A DNA stretch of 64,000 nt from Rutpela maculata (lineage: Eukaryota > Arthropoda > Insecta > Coleoptera > Cerambycidae). The position numbers and the translations under genes were made by a program. Positions 45,751 through 56,962 of this stretch are shown piece by piece. Below the pieces are notes generated by a model. It did no database searches. It saw only the letters and a list, made by a program, of their open reading frames with translations, and was not told where the DNA came from. Numbering within the stretch: the stretch's first letter is position 1; each line of letters opens with the position of its first letter. The stretch is from contig OW386293.2 in NCBI GenBank assembly GCA_936432065.2, forward strand, positions 104,305,795 through 104,369,794, written 5' to 3'.

Positions 45751-46605
45751 AAAGGACATCATGTTCGTAATCACATAAAATGGCCTGCTGCAGCATTTCC
45801 TGCATGCCTTCTTCAAACACCAAAACGTTATACTTTCCCTCACTGTGTTCTTGCGCTTGTAAAAAGTAAGCTAGCACTTTCTCCTTCAATCTGGTTCTGT
45901 CAATCTCCTTCTCAACGCCAAGGATTTTTAATCGGTCCTTATACAGTTTATGCAACTTTGAAAATTTAAAGTAGAAGGTCCCATCTTACACACAGTTCTC
46001 TATATAAATATAAAGTTCCACAAGTGCTGTAGCCTTTATCTGACTTTCCTCTGCAGATACTCCCAGAAAATCCTGCTCTAGTTTCCTTAGGTGAGACCGG
46101 TAGCAATATCTCAGTGCTGTATAACATTGCAGATCATGTTTAGCGTCAAGGGCAATGAGATCACCACTTTCTAATGCTGCCAACAACTGGGTTTCTTGTA
46201 GTTCTGTTGCCATTTCTCGTATGCTCGTATCAGCTGTTAATGTTCGAAATTCATGAAGGAGTCCATCGCTTCCACTACATAACAAACACGTCATCTTGTC
46301 ACTCGCTTCACGCCGGGATTGTTTGTCCACAGTTGTGCTGCTTTCTGAAGTATTTCCCCACTTTTTAGCTCTATCCAACTTCAAATTGCTGAACTTGACG
46401 TAACAAGATTTGTGCCATGCACCAAGGTTTTGGACCCGTTGAAAGCAACATCTTTCAAAAGTACTTTCACTGGCAATGACTCCAAGCTTCTAAACTCATT
46501 GATATTGTTGAAGAAATACCGGCATGGTGTTGTCTTGTCTTCGATTATATGTGCATTAAGTGGACATTTTAGATTTTCTGAAGTTGTTTTCTTGTTCCAA
46601 TCCAT
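45740..46605 (-). pseudogene. Unnamed repeated protein, N-terminal part, minus copy
   Basis: From 46605: DWNKKTTSENLKCPLNAHII (13 bp of the CMIC region deleted), NNINEFRSLESLPV, then after a shift KLDRAKKWGNTSESSTT, SRREASDKMTCLLCSGSD, LQETQLLAALESGDLIALDA and LQCYTALRYCYRSHL to a stop at 45986. A third frame (45955-45740) continues with KEIDRTRLKEKVLAYFLQAQ and VLVFEEGMQEMLQQA. It covers about 285 residues of the N-terminal half, with three frame breaks. The C-terminal half of the same family is at 56963-57720. Confidence 0.6.
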
Positions 46606-46989
46606 CTTGTATTACAATTCAATCTGAAACAAAACAAAAAAACATATTAGAAAATGTGGACACACCGAACAAAACAGTTCATCGGTGAATAGTTTGTAAT
46701 TGGTACATATATTAGTGAATAAATATATAGTGTGACAAATTTAAAAATTGTGTAGTTGTATTCCCTGGCACCAAATATGTATTCTTAGACACCAAGTTTG
46801 TGGTAATAAGCAATTTAGAAGCCGAGATATTGATAATGTACCTATATTTCAAAATTGCCGCTATAAAATCCAAGATGGCCGACGGAGGAATTGGTTCCTA
46901 TCAAAAATTGAAAGCTACGTACCTAACCAGTACCTGGAAAAAATTTGGTGGTTTTGTCCGGTGTATCCACATTTTCATGATAAGCTACC

Positions 46990-47835
46990 TTACTATTAAT
47001 GACGTTGTGATGGTTATGTGGGCCTGCTCTATCCTAACGAAACCACATAGCATCTAACTGAACAGGCAAATTCCTTAGTAGTATTTGCAAATCATTTCGC
47101 AAAGATTTTAAATATCTTTCACCGGTTAAATTCTCATGGTAGAGGTATGGACCAATAATGCAACCACACAATACCACACCAAACATTTACTCCAAAACGA
47201 TTCTGCGATCTGGTATGTCTCATTCACCTAGGATTCTCTTAAGACCAGTAACTACAATCATGTCTTATGATTACTCCATCGTTGTGAAATCGACTTTCAT
47301 CACTCCACATAATTTTATCCAAAAAATTTTGATTCTCTTCTAAGAGAATGGAAAGCACCAAAAAATCAAATCTACGCTCATTGCCTCTGGAATCAAATAA
47401 TGAACTAAATGAATTTTATATGGAAAAATTGTGACATGTTAGGGTTATTTTCTACTTCTTGTAACACTAAAGCAATGTTTTCATCAGTTACAGTTCTTTT
47501 CCTTCTTGTTGTTTTTCAAACTTCTATAATTTTTCAAATTAGAACACAAACTTACAAAAGTTTTACGATGTGGTAAAGGTCTGTCAGGAAAACGTATTTC
47601 ATATAAATTTACGGCTCTTGAAGCATTTTGACGAAATACTCCATAAATTAAAATCATGTTTAATTTATCTTGATTTTTATGAGAAACCATATTTAATAAC
47701 ACCCATTCACAAAGAAAACAACAACAACAATTCGGTGCTACAGTTCTACAGATATACCAATAAACAAAAATGTGACTGACATTGAGAAATGTCAAAACTA
47801 TTTGTTTTTTTTTGTTCAGGAGCTGTCTAACTTTC
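46990..47835 (-). pseudogene. Mariner-like transposase, most of the gene, broken
   Basis: From about 47669 downward: DKLNMILIYGVFRQNASRAV and FPDRPLPHRKTFVSL, the helix-turn-helix start of insect mariner-like transposases. DKIMWSDESRFHNDGV (47325-47275) is the first catalytic Asp; FGVNVWCGIVG and YHENLTGERYLK follow; a decayed WFQQDGAPPH equivalent lies near 47010. The end is cut off by the palindromic composite at about 46975. Frameshifts are present throughout. It is related to, but not part of, the fragment at 253-646. Confidence 0.75.
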
Positions 47836-47854
47836 GTTTCCGGAATCACTGCAG

Positions 47855-48640
47855 CCTCTTGGGTTTATTGTGATATTCTCCCAATTGTATTATGATAACC
47901 AATCCAGTACTCTGGTCCCTTGCACTAGTTTGTACAACCCCATCGCTGGTTTGGTTTCATATTCTTCTGGACTCATTCTTGGTTGTCCATATATTGCCTG
48001 TCTTCTGTGATCCAAAGCCTCACAGTCGCACAGGATGTGGTAGGATGTCTCCGTTGTCCTATTGCACTGTCTGCATTTTAGGTCCCCGTTGAATAATCCC
48101 ATTTTGTGAAGGTGTCCTTTCTGGGCGCAGTGCCCCGTTAGAAAGCCAGTGATTATGCGGAGCTGATTCCTGCTTAGTGACAGCAGTTCTTCAGTCTTCT
48201 TTCTGGATGGTTCTTTTACCATGTTATTGCCCGGTTATTTTATCCCAGTATTCTTTGTGTTGGTTCTTGATCCGGTCCCTCATTTGGCCCCGTACTGCGG
48301 TTTTAGGCACTCTCCGGGCCGGTTCTGGGTCAATATATGGAGTTGACGATCCCCTTCTCGCTAGCTCGTCAGCTTTTTCATTGCCACCGATTCCTGCGTG
48401 TCCCGGCACCCACTGACGGGCTACCTTGTTGTGATCCGCTAGGGCTCTTAGTTCTTCTTGGCATTCCCATACCAGCTTGGACGTCACTTCAGGGTGCCCC
48501 TAAAGCCTCCTGGCTGACTGTTAGAATACTGATCTGCCTATTTCTATAGGCTCTTCTGTTGTTTTCTATTGCGAAATCTAGTATTGCGTATACTTCTGCC
48601 TGGAAGACAGAGGTGTATTTTCCTAGCGATGTGCTGAACT
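47855..48640 (-). pseudogene. R1/I-like LINE, RNase H and C-terminus
   Basis: 47890-48222 encodes LLSLSRNQLRIITGFLTGHC and a CRQC...HILCDC zinc knuckle. 48224-48487 encodes WVPGHAGIGGNEKADELARR, the end of an RNase H domain. 48490-48640 has FQAEVYAILD and a damaged TxSQEALGA active-site segment. A stop and a frameshift divide them. The 3' part (47835-47880) shares CCAAGAGGCTGCAGTG with the 3' end of the younger LINE at 50814. The RT part continues at 49480-49870 beyond an insertion. Confidence 0.75.
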
Positions 48641-49215
48641 AAAAAACTATTAAAAACTATTTGTTAGTCCAAAGGTAACTTAAACTGATTTAATTTATAA
48701 GGCATAAAGGTTACTAAACTTCCTAGATATCAACTATTTAATATTAATATATTTAACCTAATAACAAAGTAATTATATGAAAAATTCTTTAAATATGATT
48801 TTCTTTTAATATTTGTAAATTAAAGACAGATTGTCCCCTTAAAGTACCGAAATTTTCAAGATATTACAATTACTCAATATGGACAGACAGCAACATTTGC
48901 ACTGAAATATCTCGAAAACGGTTAAATTTATGATTTTTTTTATAGAACATAATTTACTTAAAAGTGAATTTTGTTTCACATGAACCTAATTTTATAGTTT
49001 CTCCCATCGAAATATATCTTTAGAGCCCATACATACTAATATATTCAAGAAACAATTATATTCCAAACTGAAGTCCTCCTTATGCTCTACAAACTGGCTT
49101 GTACAGAATTAAAATATCTCTATTCATTTGGAAGATAACCGGCTTGGTTTTATTGGGATACCCTGTATAAGGGTTCTCTTTAACTGCAATTTTTAATACT
49201 TAATAAATTACCTGC
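48641..49215. repeat. Second copy of the 41.2-kb foldback repeat edge
   Basis: 48780-48960 is the inverse of 41170-41350 (ATATCTCGAAAACGGTTA at 48908 against TAACCGTTTTCGAGATAT at 41198). It ends at GGATACCCTGTATA (49158-49171), a mariner-like terminus. It separates two pieces of the R1/I-like LINE. Confidence 0.6.
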
Positions 49216-49224
49216 GTTATAGCA

Positions 49225-49475
49225 GTAGTCATATTAATGTGTACAAAGCAGGCAATAATAAATTATTAACGAATTATCGGCCAATCTCCCTTATTAATAA
49301 TTTCTCAAAAATCTTTGAAAAGTGTCTAAAAACAAAATTAAACAATTTTCTAGAAAAAAAATAATAATATTAAACAAGCAGTTTGGATTTAGACAAAATA
49401 CGAGTGCGGAAAACGCAACTATGGAGCTAATAAGAAACATTATTAGAGGTTTAAACGATAACAAATTGGTAAGTG
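49225..49475 (+). pseudogene. LINE-F reverse transcriptase fragment
   Basis: Encodes NYRPISLINNFSKIFEKCLK and, after an indel in an A-run, QFGFRQNTSAENATMELIRN and LNDNKLVSV: the fingers motif up to just before motif A of a Jockey-like LINE. No catalytic residues remain. It lies on the strand opposite to its neighbours. Confidence 0.7.
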
Positions 49476-49479
49476 TTCT

Positions 49480-49870
49480 TTCTAAATGTGAGTTCCAGGT
49501 AAATCTATGATCCAGAATTATGTCTAGATATTTAACTTAACAGGAAAAGTTCACCACTGGTTCTTTTAGTTTAGGAGTTCTTAAACTTAGTTTTATCCCT
49601 TTGGTAAACGGAACAATAACTGTTTTGCTCAGATTGACACTGAGGCCCTCTAGCGAGCACCATTTGGATATTACGTTTATGGCGATTTGCATGAGATTTG
49701 ATCATAACTTCATGCCTGCCTCTCACAGTAATAAGGTTATCAGTAGAACCCTTAACGTTGAAGCCAATAATGACTCAGCTTATGGAGGAGGTCATATACC
49801 ACCATTGACCACAACAATGGTGATGGAACTTCACCTTGTGGAGAACAATTTATTTAGTAAGTTATGTTAA
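49480..49870 (-). pseudogene. R1/I-like LINE, RT palm end
   Basis: From 49870 downward a decayed motif B/C region, then SLEGLSVNLSKTVIVPFTKG, LSLRTPKLKEP, VKYLDIILDHRFTWNSHL. The segment aligns with residues 266-321 of the intact frame at 50987-53323, so it is an older member of that family. It probably belonged to the same insertion as 47855-48640. Confidence 0.65.
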
Positions 49871-50670
49871 TGTTTCTACAACTACTGTCAACGATTCACC
49901 TAAGATCAAAAGATGTAATATTCAATAAATGTTATTTTCAGTTTCGTTAACTTTAAGAAAAAATATACATAGTCGCCTACGATCTAATATATATTATATG
50001 AACTGAGCATAATCATTTTAAGTAAATAACAAGAAAGCTAAACAGTTTTTCGAATAAATATTGACAAATCAAATAACCTGAGTCAAATATTGAATTTTCC
50101 TCGAAAAAATCCAACCGCTTGTGTGCCTATCACACAGAAATCGTCGTATTTGAAAATAAATTACCGACTGTCAGCAACCATTAAAGTTAAGCCTGTGAGA
50201 AAATAATGTAATTCATGCAATCTATTTAAGCGAGTTAAAAGGTTATAAATTATTACCGTTCTTCCGCGCAATAATAACAATACTTTCTTTCTGGGATTGA
50301 AAGCAGACCGGCTGGGCATTCCTTATTAACATAAATTCCTAGCGCAGTCCAATTTTATTTACCCAGCTCATGTAACCCAATTCTCAGACGCTTTGTTAAA
50401 AAAATTAGGATGCTCGGAGATATTCTTATTCGTGACATATAATACACAAACGATACTGCTCGTAACCGTTATGAATAATAGTGTGAGAAATATCAATATA
50501 TAATGTGTTTGCGATAATAATTAATAATAACCGTCCTCGTATCTAATATCCATTATTTTACTTGCAGAGATACAGATAAGGCATTAAAATAAATTTGCGG
50601 ATTATAGTCCCAGAGCGTGACCTCTGAATTCGACACATGCTATGCATCGAACATACATAAGAACAGACAG
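49871..50670. other. Gap, no gene seen
   Basis: AT-rich, no domain. AAGGCATTAAAAT and GCGGATTATAGTCCC near 50579-50612 recur near 59936, marking a dispersed repeat. Confidence 0.35.
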
Positions 50671-50813
50671 TTTATTTATTTATTTATTTAGATACATCAT
50701 CCAACAATCGTACGACCAATTACATAATGAGAACACACTACATATTTAAATAAAAGATAAACAAAAAAATAACAAATAAAAATAAAATAATAAAAACAAT
50801 ACAATAGAATAAT
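50671..50813 (-). repeat. LINE-G 3' end with (TTTAT)n tail
   Basis: (TTTA)n at 50671-50690 is the tail of a minus-strand LINE. The AT-rich sequence up to 50813 resumes at 53314 after the young LINE-H insertion. 50781-50813 is the left copy of the 33-bp target duplication. Confidence 0.7.
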
Positions 50814-53280
50814 TTTTTTTTGGCGAGGCGGGGAAACCCACACGGGCTGCCTATCCCAACTAGGAATAGGTCTGAGTGTCAGGCTCCAACTGACTAAAAC
50901 CCCTCCTCTTAGGGCTCGTCTGTATGGAATACTCCGAATGCACTGCAGCCTCCTGGGCTTATTGTGCTTACCCTGTTTTTTAGTTTTTAGTTTACACTTG
51001 TCCATTTTAGTATTCCTGTGTCACTGACAAAGTGATACAGGTCTGAAAATGGACAAGTCTTGATGGTTTCCGGGTCTGTTTGTGTTTGCCCGTAGATATT
51101 ATACCTTCTGCGGAGCAGTGCCTTGCAGTCATGTATAATATGTTCCACAGTTTCTGGTACCTTACCGCACAGTCTGCAGTTAAGGTCGCCAGCAAACTTT
51201 CCAATTAAATGCAGGTACTTCTTGACGGGAAAGTGTCCCGTCAGAAGACCTGTTATGATTCTCAGCTGAGTCCTGTTCCTTGTGAGCAGTTCTTCAGTTT
51301 GTTTTGAACATGGTCCATTGATAAGTGTTTTCCCATGTCGATTCCCTGGAATGTTTCTCCAGTAGTGGTTGTGTTTACTCTTGACCCAGTCTTTGATTAC
51401 CTTTCTGGCTGAGCCTTTTGTGATACCCAGCGCAGGTTCTGGGCCATACAATATATTCGCTGCTCCTTGTCTAGCAAGTTCGTCAGCTTTCTCGTTGCCC
51501 TCTATACTGGTATGTTCCGGCACCCAGAGTAGTCTTACTCTGTTCCGCTCACCCAGGATTTTGAGCTCTTCGTGGCAGTCCCAAACCAGTCTGGAAGACA
51601 TTCTGTTAGAGGCTAGTGCCCCAAGTGCGGCCGGACTGTCTGTTGCGATTGAGATTTGCTGGTTCACGTATTGTCGTTTAACATTCTCGCATACACACTC
51701 GAATATAGCCAGAATTTCTGTCTGGAATACAGTGGAGTGCCGTCCAAGGGAGAGAATTATACTCTCTTTCGGCCTCACACCATGTATTCCTGCTTCAGCT
51801 CCTGATTCCATCCTGGAGTCGTCAGTATACCAGACCAGGCCACTGCATAAAGCCTCAGGAGCACCTGTCATCCATTCCTTCCTATCTCCAATGGTGATAG
51901 TGAAGGGCTTATTGAATGTAATTTTTGGTGTCATGTAGTCCGACCTCATGCTCAATAGAGGATCCACTACATTGTTTATTATCCTCATGTGCCCCGAGTT
52001 GTCTCCAAGAGGAGTCGGGTTCTGAGAATTTTGTAGCCTGTAGGCCCCCATTCTGGCCTCCCTCTGAATCACAAGACTCAGTGGAGGGAGGTCTAGTAGG
52101 GTCTCCATGGCTGCTGTTGGGGTGCTTTTCATTGCACCTGTAATTCCCAGGCAGGCCAGTCTTTGCACTCGGCTCAGCATGTTCGCTGCTGTGGTTTGAG
52201 TGACCTTAGGCCACCAGACCAAGGCTGCATATGTGATGGTGGGTCTTATTACGCTGGTATAGAGCCAGTGCACCATACCAGACCTAAGCCCCCATCTTTT
52301 GCCATACAATCGTCTACATTTTGCCAGTATGGCAACAGACTTATGTATTACTCTGTCCAGGTGTTGGTTCCAGGTAAGTTTGGAGTCTATGATGACTCCG
52401 AGGTACTTTACCTGCCCCGACGTCTGAAGTTGTGTGTCTTGAAGAACGAGAGGACCCAATCCCTCCAGGTTTCTCCTTCTGGTGAATGGAACGATGCTGG
52501 TCTTTTGAGGACTGATTTTCAGCCCCTCCTTATCGGTCCATTTATTTACCATCTTCAGGGCCTTTTGTATACGGTCCCTGACTATGTTGTTGAACTTCCT
52601 CCTAGATATGATGACTATGTCGTCCGCATATCCTTGGGCTTCGAATCCCTCATTTGTGAGTTTCTTCAGTAGGCTGTCAACTACAAGGTTCCATAGCAGA
52701 GGGAACAGTACACCCTCCTGCGGGTATCCCCCAGCAACTGACACGCCTAAGGTTTCGTCCATCATTGTGGTAAATACCACCCTGCTTTTGAGCATAGTGC
52801 CTGTCCACCTGCAGCAGGTGTCCTCAGTGCCTCGCTCTCTTGCAGTTCTGATGATTGAGTTAAAGGAGGTGTTGTCGAATGTCCCCTCTATGTCGAGGAA
52901 GGCACTCAGTGCCACCTCCTTGTGCTCCAACGTCCTTTCCACCTTCTGAATTAGATGATGGAGTGCCGTTTTCGTCGACATGCCTGCTCTATATGCATAT
53001 TGGCCTTGATGTAGTGGACTTCTAACCAGTGCATCATCCCTAATATGTCTATCAAGCATTTTTTCTATTGTCTTAAATTGGAATGACATAAGACTTATGG
53101 GTCTTAGGGACTTGGCTTCATTATGGGAGTTTCTCCCAGCCTTTGGTATAAATACCACCCTAACTGGTTTCCAAATTTTTGGTATGTACCCTAGCGCTAG
53201 GCTGGCCCTGTAAAGTGTACAGAGTTTTGATGCTAGCAAGTCTATGCCTTGCTGTAGCGTTATTGGCCAAATTCCGTAAT
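50814..53280 (-). mobile_element. LINE-H, young 5'-truncated R1/I-like insertion
   Basis: The element is bounded by a perfect 33-bp direct repeat (50781-50813 and 53281-53313), ends in an 8-base A tail (minus strand, at 50821-50814), and begins abruptly inside the RT-containing ORF at 53280. The missing 5' part includes the endonuclease. A long duplication, an A tail and 5' truncation are the marks of target-primed reverse transcription. Confidence 0.95.
50987..53280 (-). CDS. LINE-H reverse transcriptase-RNase H ORF (5'-truncated)
   Basis: One uninterrupted frame to a stop at 50987, about 764 codons. The first 14 codons of the computed frame (from 53323) are flanking DNA, so the natural N-terminus is lost. 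Numbered from 53323: RPISLMSF 74-81; motif A FLDIEGTFD 142-150; motif B GYPQEGVLFPLLW 199-211, where PQEG replaces the usual PQGG; catalytic YADD 232-235; RNase H with acidic residues in YTDDS (499-503), TEIL (535-538), ATDS (560-563) and NEKAD (610-614); and a C-terminal zinc knuckle Cys716, Cys719, His728, Cys733. RT plus RNase H plus CCHC is the ORF2 plan of I/R1-group LINEs. Without an endonuclease and promoter it is probably silent. Confidence 0.9.
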
Positions 53281-53313
53281 AATAAAATAATAAAAACAAT
53301 ACAATAGAATAAT

Positions 53314-54960
53314 AGTACAACACAAGTAAAAACTACAAAACGTATACAAAAATAATTACAAATGCAAGCGATACAGAACAGTGAAATATATCGAGCTCAT
53401 TTTGAAGTTGATTGTAAGTGTTACATATGTAGTGTACGGGGGAAAAATTCAGTATATTCGCTCGTGGTCCAGCAAGATAAAATGTATGATGTCGTGTACT
53501 GGCACGTGATACATGGAATAACAGTTTTTCCGTTATTTCCGGGCAACTGATTTTATCATTTATTAACATGTAAAAATATGACTGCCTGTTTTTCCCTCCG
53601 AGTGTTTAGACTGTCAGTTGAAAATCTACCCAAAAGTGCATCATGAGGATATCCAATAGGAAGATATACATCATCAGTTTTGTAGGACAAAAATTTCAAA
53701 AAGCGTATCTGGATACTTTCGACCATATTATTATATGTGACATATCCCGGGTATTTATTAATGATGCATACTCTAATTTAGACTTTACAAATGTGTTAAA
53801 TAATAAGGTTAACAAGTGAGAGTCAGTAAAACCTGACGAGTTTCTGATGAGAAATCCCAGACTTTTATTTGCAGACAAAACTGTGTCTTCAACATGTCTA
53901 TTAAATGTCGGTTTGTTGTCAAACATGACACCCAGGTCTTTGAAGACTTCGACTTTTTTTAGTGATGTGAAGTCGAGATTGTAGTCATAGAGAAACGTTT
54001 CTTTCTTTCTAGAAAACGATATCACGTTGCATTTATCAGGGGCAGATCATTATGGTCACCCCAAGTTTGTATTTTCAGAAGATTGTTATGAAGTTTTTTA
54101 CAGTCAGCTGAAGTGTCTATGGCAGAAAAAAGTTTGACGTCATCGACATATAACAAGACATCGACATTCAGGTCAACCGCGATTTCATTAATAAATAGTG
54201 CAAACAGAGGTTCTAAGAACCACTCCTGAGGTGGAATTAATATCAATTGACCTGTGACCACGGTATTCTACATATTGTGTTCTATTATCAAAATATGATT
54301 TGAAGAAGTTGATAAGAAACTGAGGAAAGCCCACAGTTTGAAGCTTATTTAACAATATGCCATGATCAAGCCTGTCACAGGCTTTTGAGAAATCTGTCTC
54401 TAGTATGTCAACTTGGATGCCAAGATATTGTGAAATGCACATTAAATTAGTAAGAGTGGATTTATTTTTTACAAATCATCTATCCCTCAACATGGGGGTA
54501 TATGACTTCATATATGGCAATCTCCAGGACTTTAGTGAAATTACATATAATTGAAGTCGGGCGATGATTTTCTATTACCTGTCTATCATCCTTTTTGTGA
54601 ACGAGACAAATTCGGGATCTCTTCCAGATGTTAGGAAATGTACTCGTTTTAATAGATAAATTATAAATTATTTTAAGAGGTTCCACAAGAACATCAGCGC
54701 AGTCTCTAATAATCAATGCAAGTATCTAGTTTGGACCATTTATACATTTAGGTTTAAGTCGTCGTAAGGTAGTAAGAATGTCGTTAGAGGAAAATTCGTT
54801 AAAGTTAAGATTGTGCAAAAAGTGTTGTTAATATAAAAGAGGATTTAAAAAATTCAGCAAAATCATTTTCAATATCTTTTGGGTCTTCAAAGCATTGATC
54901 ATATAGGTGATCAATCTGCAGTACTAATTTTTGTGTACAAAGTGTGAAAATCAGCTTTGC
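53314..54960 (-). pseudogene. LINE-G, Jockey-like ORF2, decayed
   Basis: Successive frames from 54716 down carry the RT: RICLVHKKDDRQVIENHRPT, then LETDFSKACDRLDHGILLNK (motif A), a damaged motif B near 54240, VDVLLYVDDVKLFSAI (motif C, YVDD) at 54022-54261, LKKVEVFKDLGVMFD and SKLEYASLI at 53696-54025. Linker sequence upstream reaches about 54960. Several shifts and stops make it inactive. Its 3' untranslated part holds LINE-H. Confidence 0.8.
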
Positions 54961-55344
54961 GAAAGTTTATTTTTATGTAGAAACATCTCACAAACCATAT
55001 TTTTGAGGTCGCGATTTCATTTGAAAATGCAAAATTGGAGAAATTAATGAATTCTTTGAACGAGAAATATTATTTTCACATTTTTCATGTTCCCACCCCT
55101 CTACATATGTTATCTGTTATCGTAGAAACTTGGTATTTTAATATTACAGTATTTAAACCTATTTATTTTGATATGAGTGAAAAATAAATAAATATCAATG
55201 GAATCGTTCATATTTCTGTGAAAAAGATTGGATCGTGGTAACTTTTTCACTTTTCAAAATAATTGTATACTGGCTTACTGTTAACTTAGATAAATTTTCC
55301 CTTTTTTAATTGGCGTCAGTTTGATTTTTGCAGCAAATGTTTTA
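54961..55344. other. Gap, no gene seen
   Basis: AT-rich, nothing recognised between oppositely oriented LINEs. Confidence 0.35.
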
Positions 55345-56150
55345 CAACTATTACTGTACGGAGAATGGTTAGTGACACAGTAGAGGGCCTTGAGGAAGGT
55401 AAACATGTAGCCCTTACCTTATGTGACCTTTCCAAGGCCCTTGACTATGGAATCATTATGGAATGTCCTAGTTTACTCCATTTCTATTTGCAAAATAGAA
55501 CTCAGTGTGCGAGATTTAGTAATAATAATAGCTCAAAAAATATGTCCGTTTCCCATGGCATGCCTCAAGGCTCTATCTTGGGCCCGCTCCTGTTTATTTT
55601 ATATGTCAACGATTTTTTTCATTTTATGTTGCCTCAAAAATGTGTGGACTAATCTTTTCCACGCATAGCGACCTGGTTAAGGACAGTTATGATAATGTTG
55701 TCGATGACAGACTTAATTGGTCCCGTCATGTAGATAACTTCAGCCATAAGCTATCAAGTAACACATTTTTAATCTGTAATTTGAAATTATCCATAGAACC
55801 TGACACTTTAAAATCTTGTTGTTTCTCATTATTTCATTCCCATATAAGCTGCGAAAAGTTTTCCGTCTGCAGAAAAAGGCGACAAGAATTCTAGCCCGAG
55901 CAGCTTTTTATGGTCACTGTCAACTTCTTTTCATTCTCCTTAGCATTATGCCTTTCCCCTCTCTATTACAGTCTTCTTGAAATCCGTAAAAATAAAGAAG
56001 ATTACAATGTTAACTCTGACTGCCATAACTATAACACTAGATTTGGCTCTCTTCGGGCTCACCAAAAAATTCTTTGAATATTAATCTCTAAAACATTCTT
56101 CCAAATTACATTAGAAATACTTTAAATTGCTAATTAAAAAATTCATTTTA
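55345..56150 (+). pseudogene. LINE-I reverse transcriptase, internally deleted
   Basis: Encodes VALTLCDLSKALDYG (motif A; the usual AFD is ALD) and HGMPQGSILGPLLFILYVND (motif B). It then jumps at about 55660 to VVDDRLNWSRHVDNFSHKLS, which lies after motif C, so the catalytic xADD box is deleted. The C-terminal segments RKRRQEF..., LEIRKNKEDYN and NYNTRFGSL follow in shifted frames to about 56100. Confidence 0.75.
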
Positions 56151-56962
56151 AAATTCTGTTTCTAGTGTTATTATGACTTATACACATTGTATCATTAGAT
56201 TAGAAACAAAGTTATGGGATGAGAAATGTAAAATATCGTCTTTCCGAGAAATTTCATAAAAAAGTGTATTTTTTTCAGATTTCGTAACTCTGAATTGAAT
56301 TCGCGACCTATAGTCCCCGGAAATTAGACTTTTTAGGAGAAAAAATTCATATACAAATTATATTTGGGCTATGTATAGTTCATAGGAGTAGAATTAAGGA
56401 TCCGAAGAGTTCCCACCTTATCCGCCCCTCTTTGGGGCGAAAAACCACCCCCAGACGGGACTTAGTTACAGTTATTCTCATTTCTCTTCGGATCTGTCAT
56501 TCCCACGAAAAACAGGTATAGGAACAAAAATATTCTTCATTAAATTCTACATAAAAAAAGTTCTATGGTCGATTTGCGTACTCCTCACAGTTTTCTCGCT
56601 ATCGACGTTCATAGTAGGGGGTAGTTTGGAGCGCTCGGCTAAAAATCGGTGGTACGCGATTTTTCACAGCGAATATCTCCGAAACGGCTACTTTGACGTC
56701 AAAAATGATTACAATGAAACTTGTAGAGCGGATTCTCCTCTACAAGATTCTTTTTTTTTATAATTTTTGTTGAATTTTGTCACTTTTTTCGAGGATACGC
56801 ACTTTGTAATATGACCTCGTTTCCACACCACCAATGAGGTAAAGGTCTCGGTGCGTTTTTTTTTGTAAGTGGTTTCCCCTGTAGGCCTATTCCACTGTCG
56901 TCATTGTCGGTTTCAGTCGATGATAGGGTTTTCTTCAATCAACTCATCTTCGGTAGGTGAAT

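Larger units (their letters stand above)
45031..46972. mobile_element. Palindromic composite with GTGGACACACCGG ends
   Basis: GTGGACACACCGGACAAAAC begins at 45033 and its inverse ends at about 46970. The same motif recurs inward at 45190-45213 (inverted) and 46654-46675, so each outer block (45031-45213; 46651-46972) is itself a small element with inverted ends. Between them lie opposed copies of the N-terminal part of an unnamed protein. The outer blocks match each other, the right one having about 130 extra bases. Confidence 0.7.

Noticed and set aside
51369..52949. Several 70-190-codon plus-strand frames opposite LINE-H
   Set aside because: They are antisense shadows of the intact LINE-H reverse transcriptase frame.
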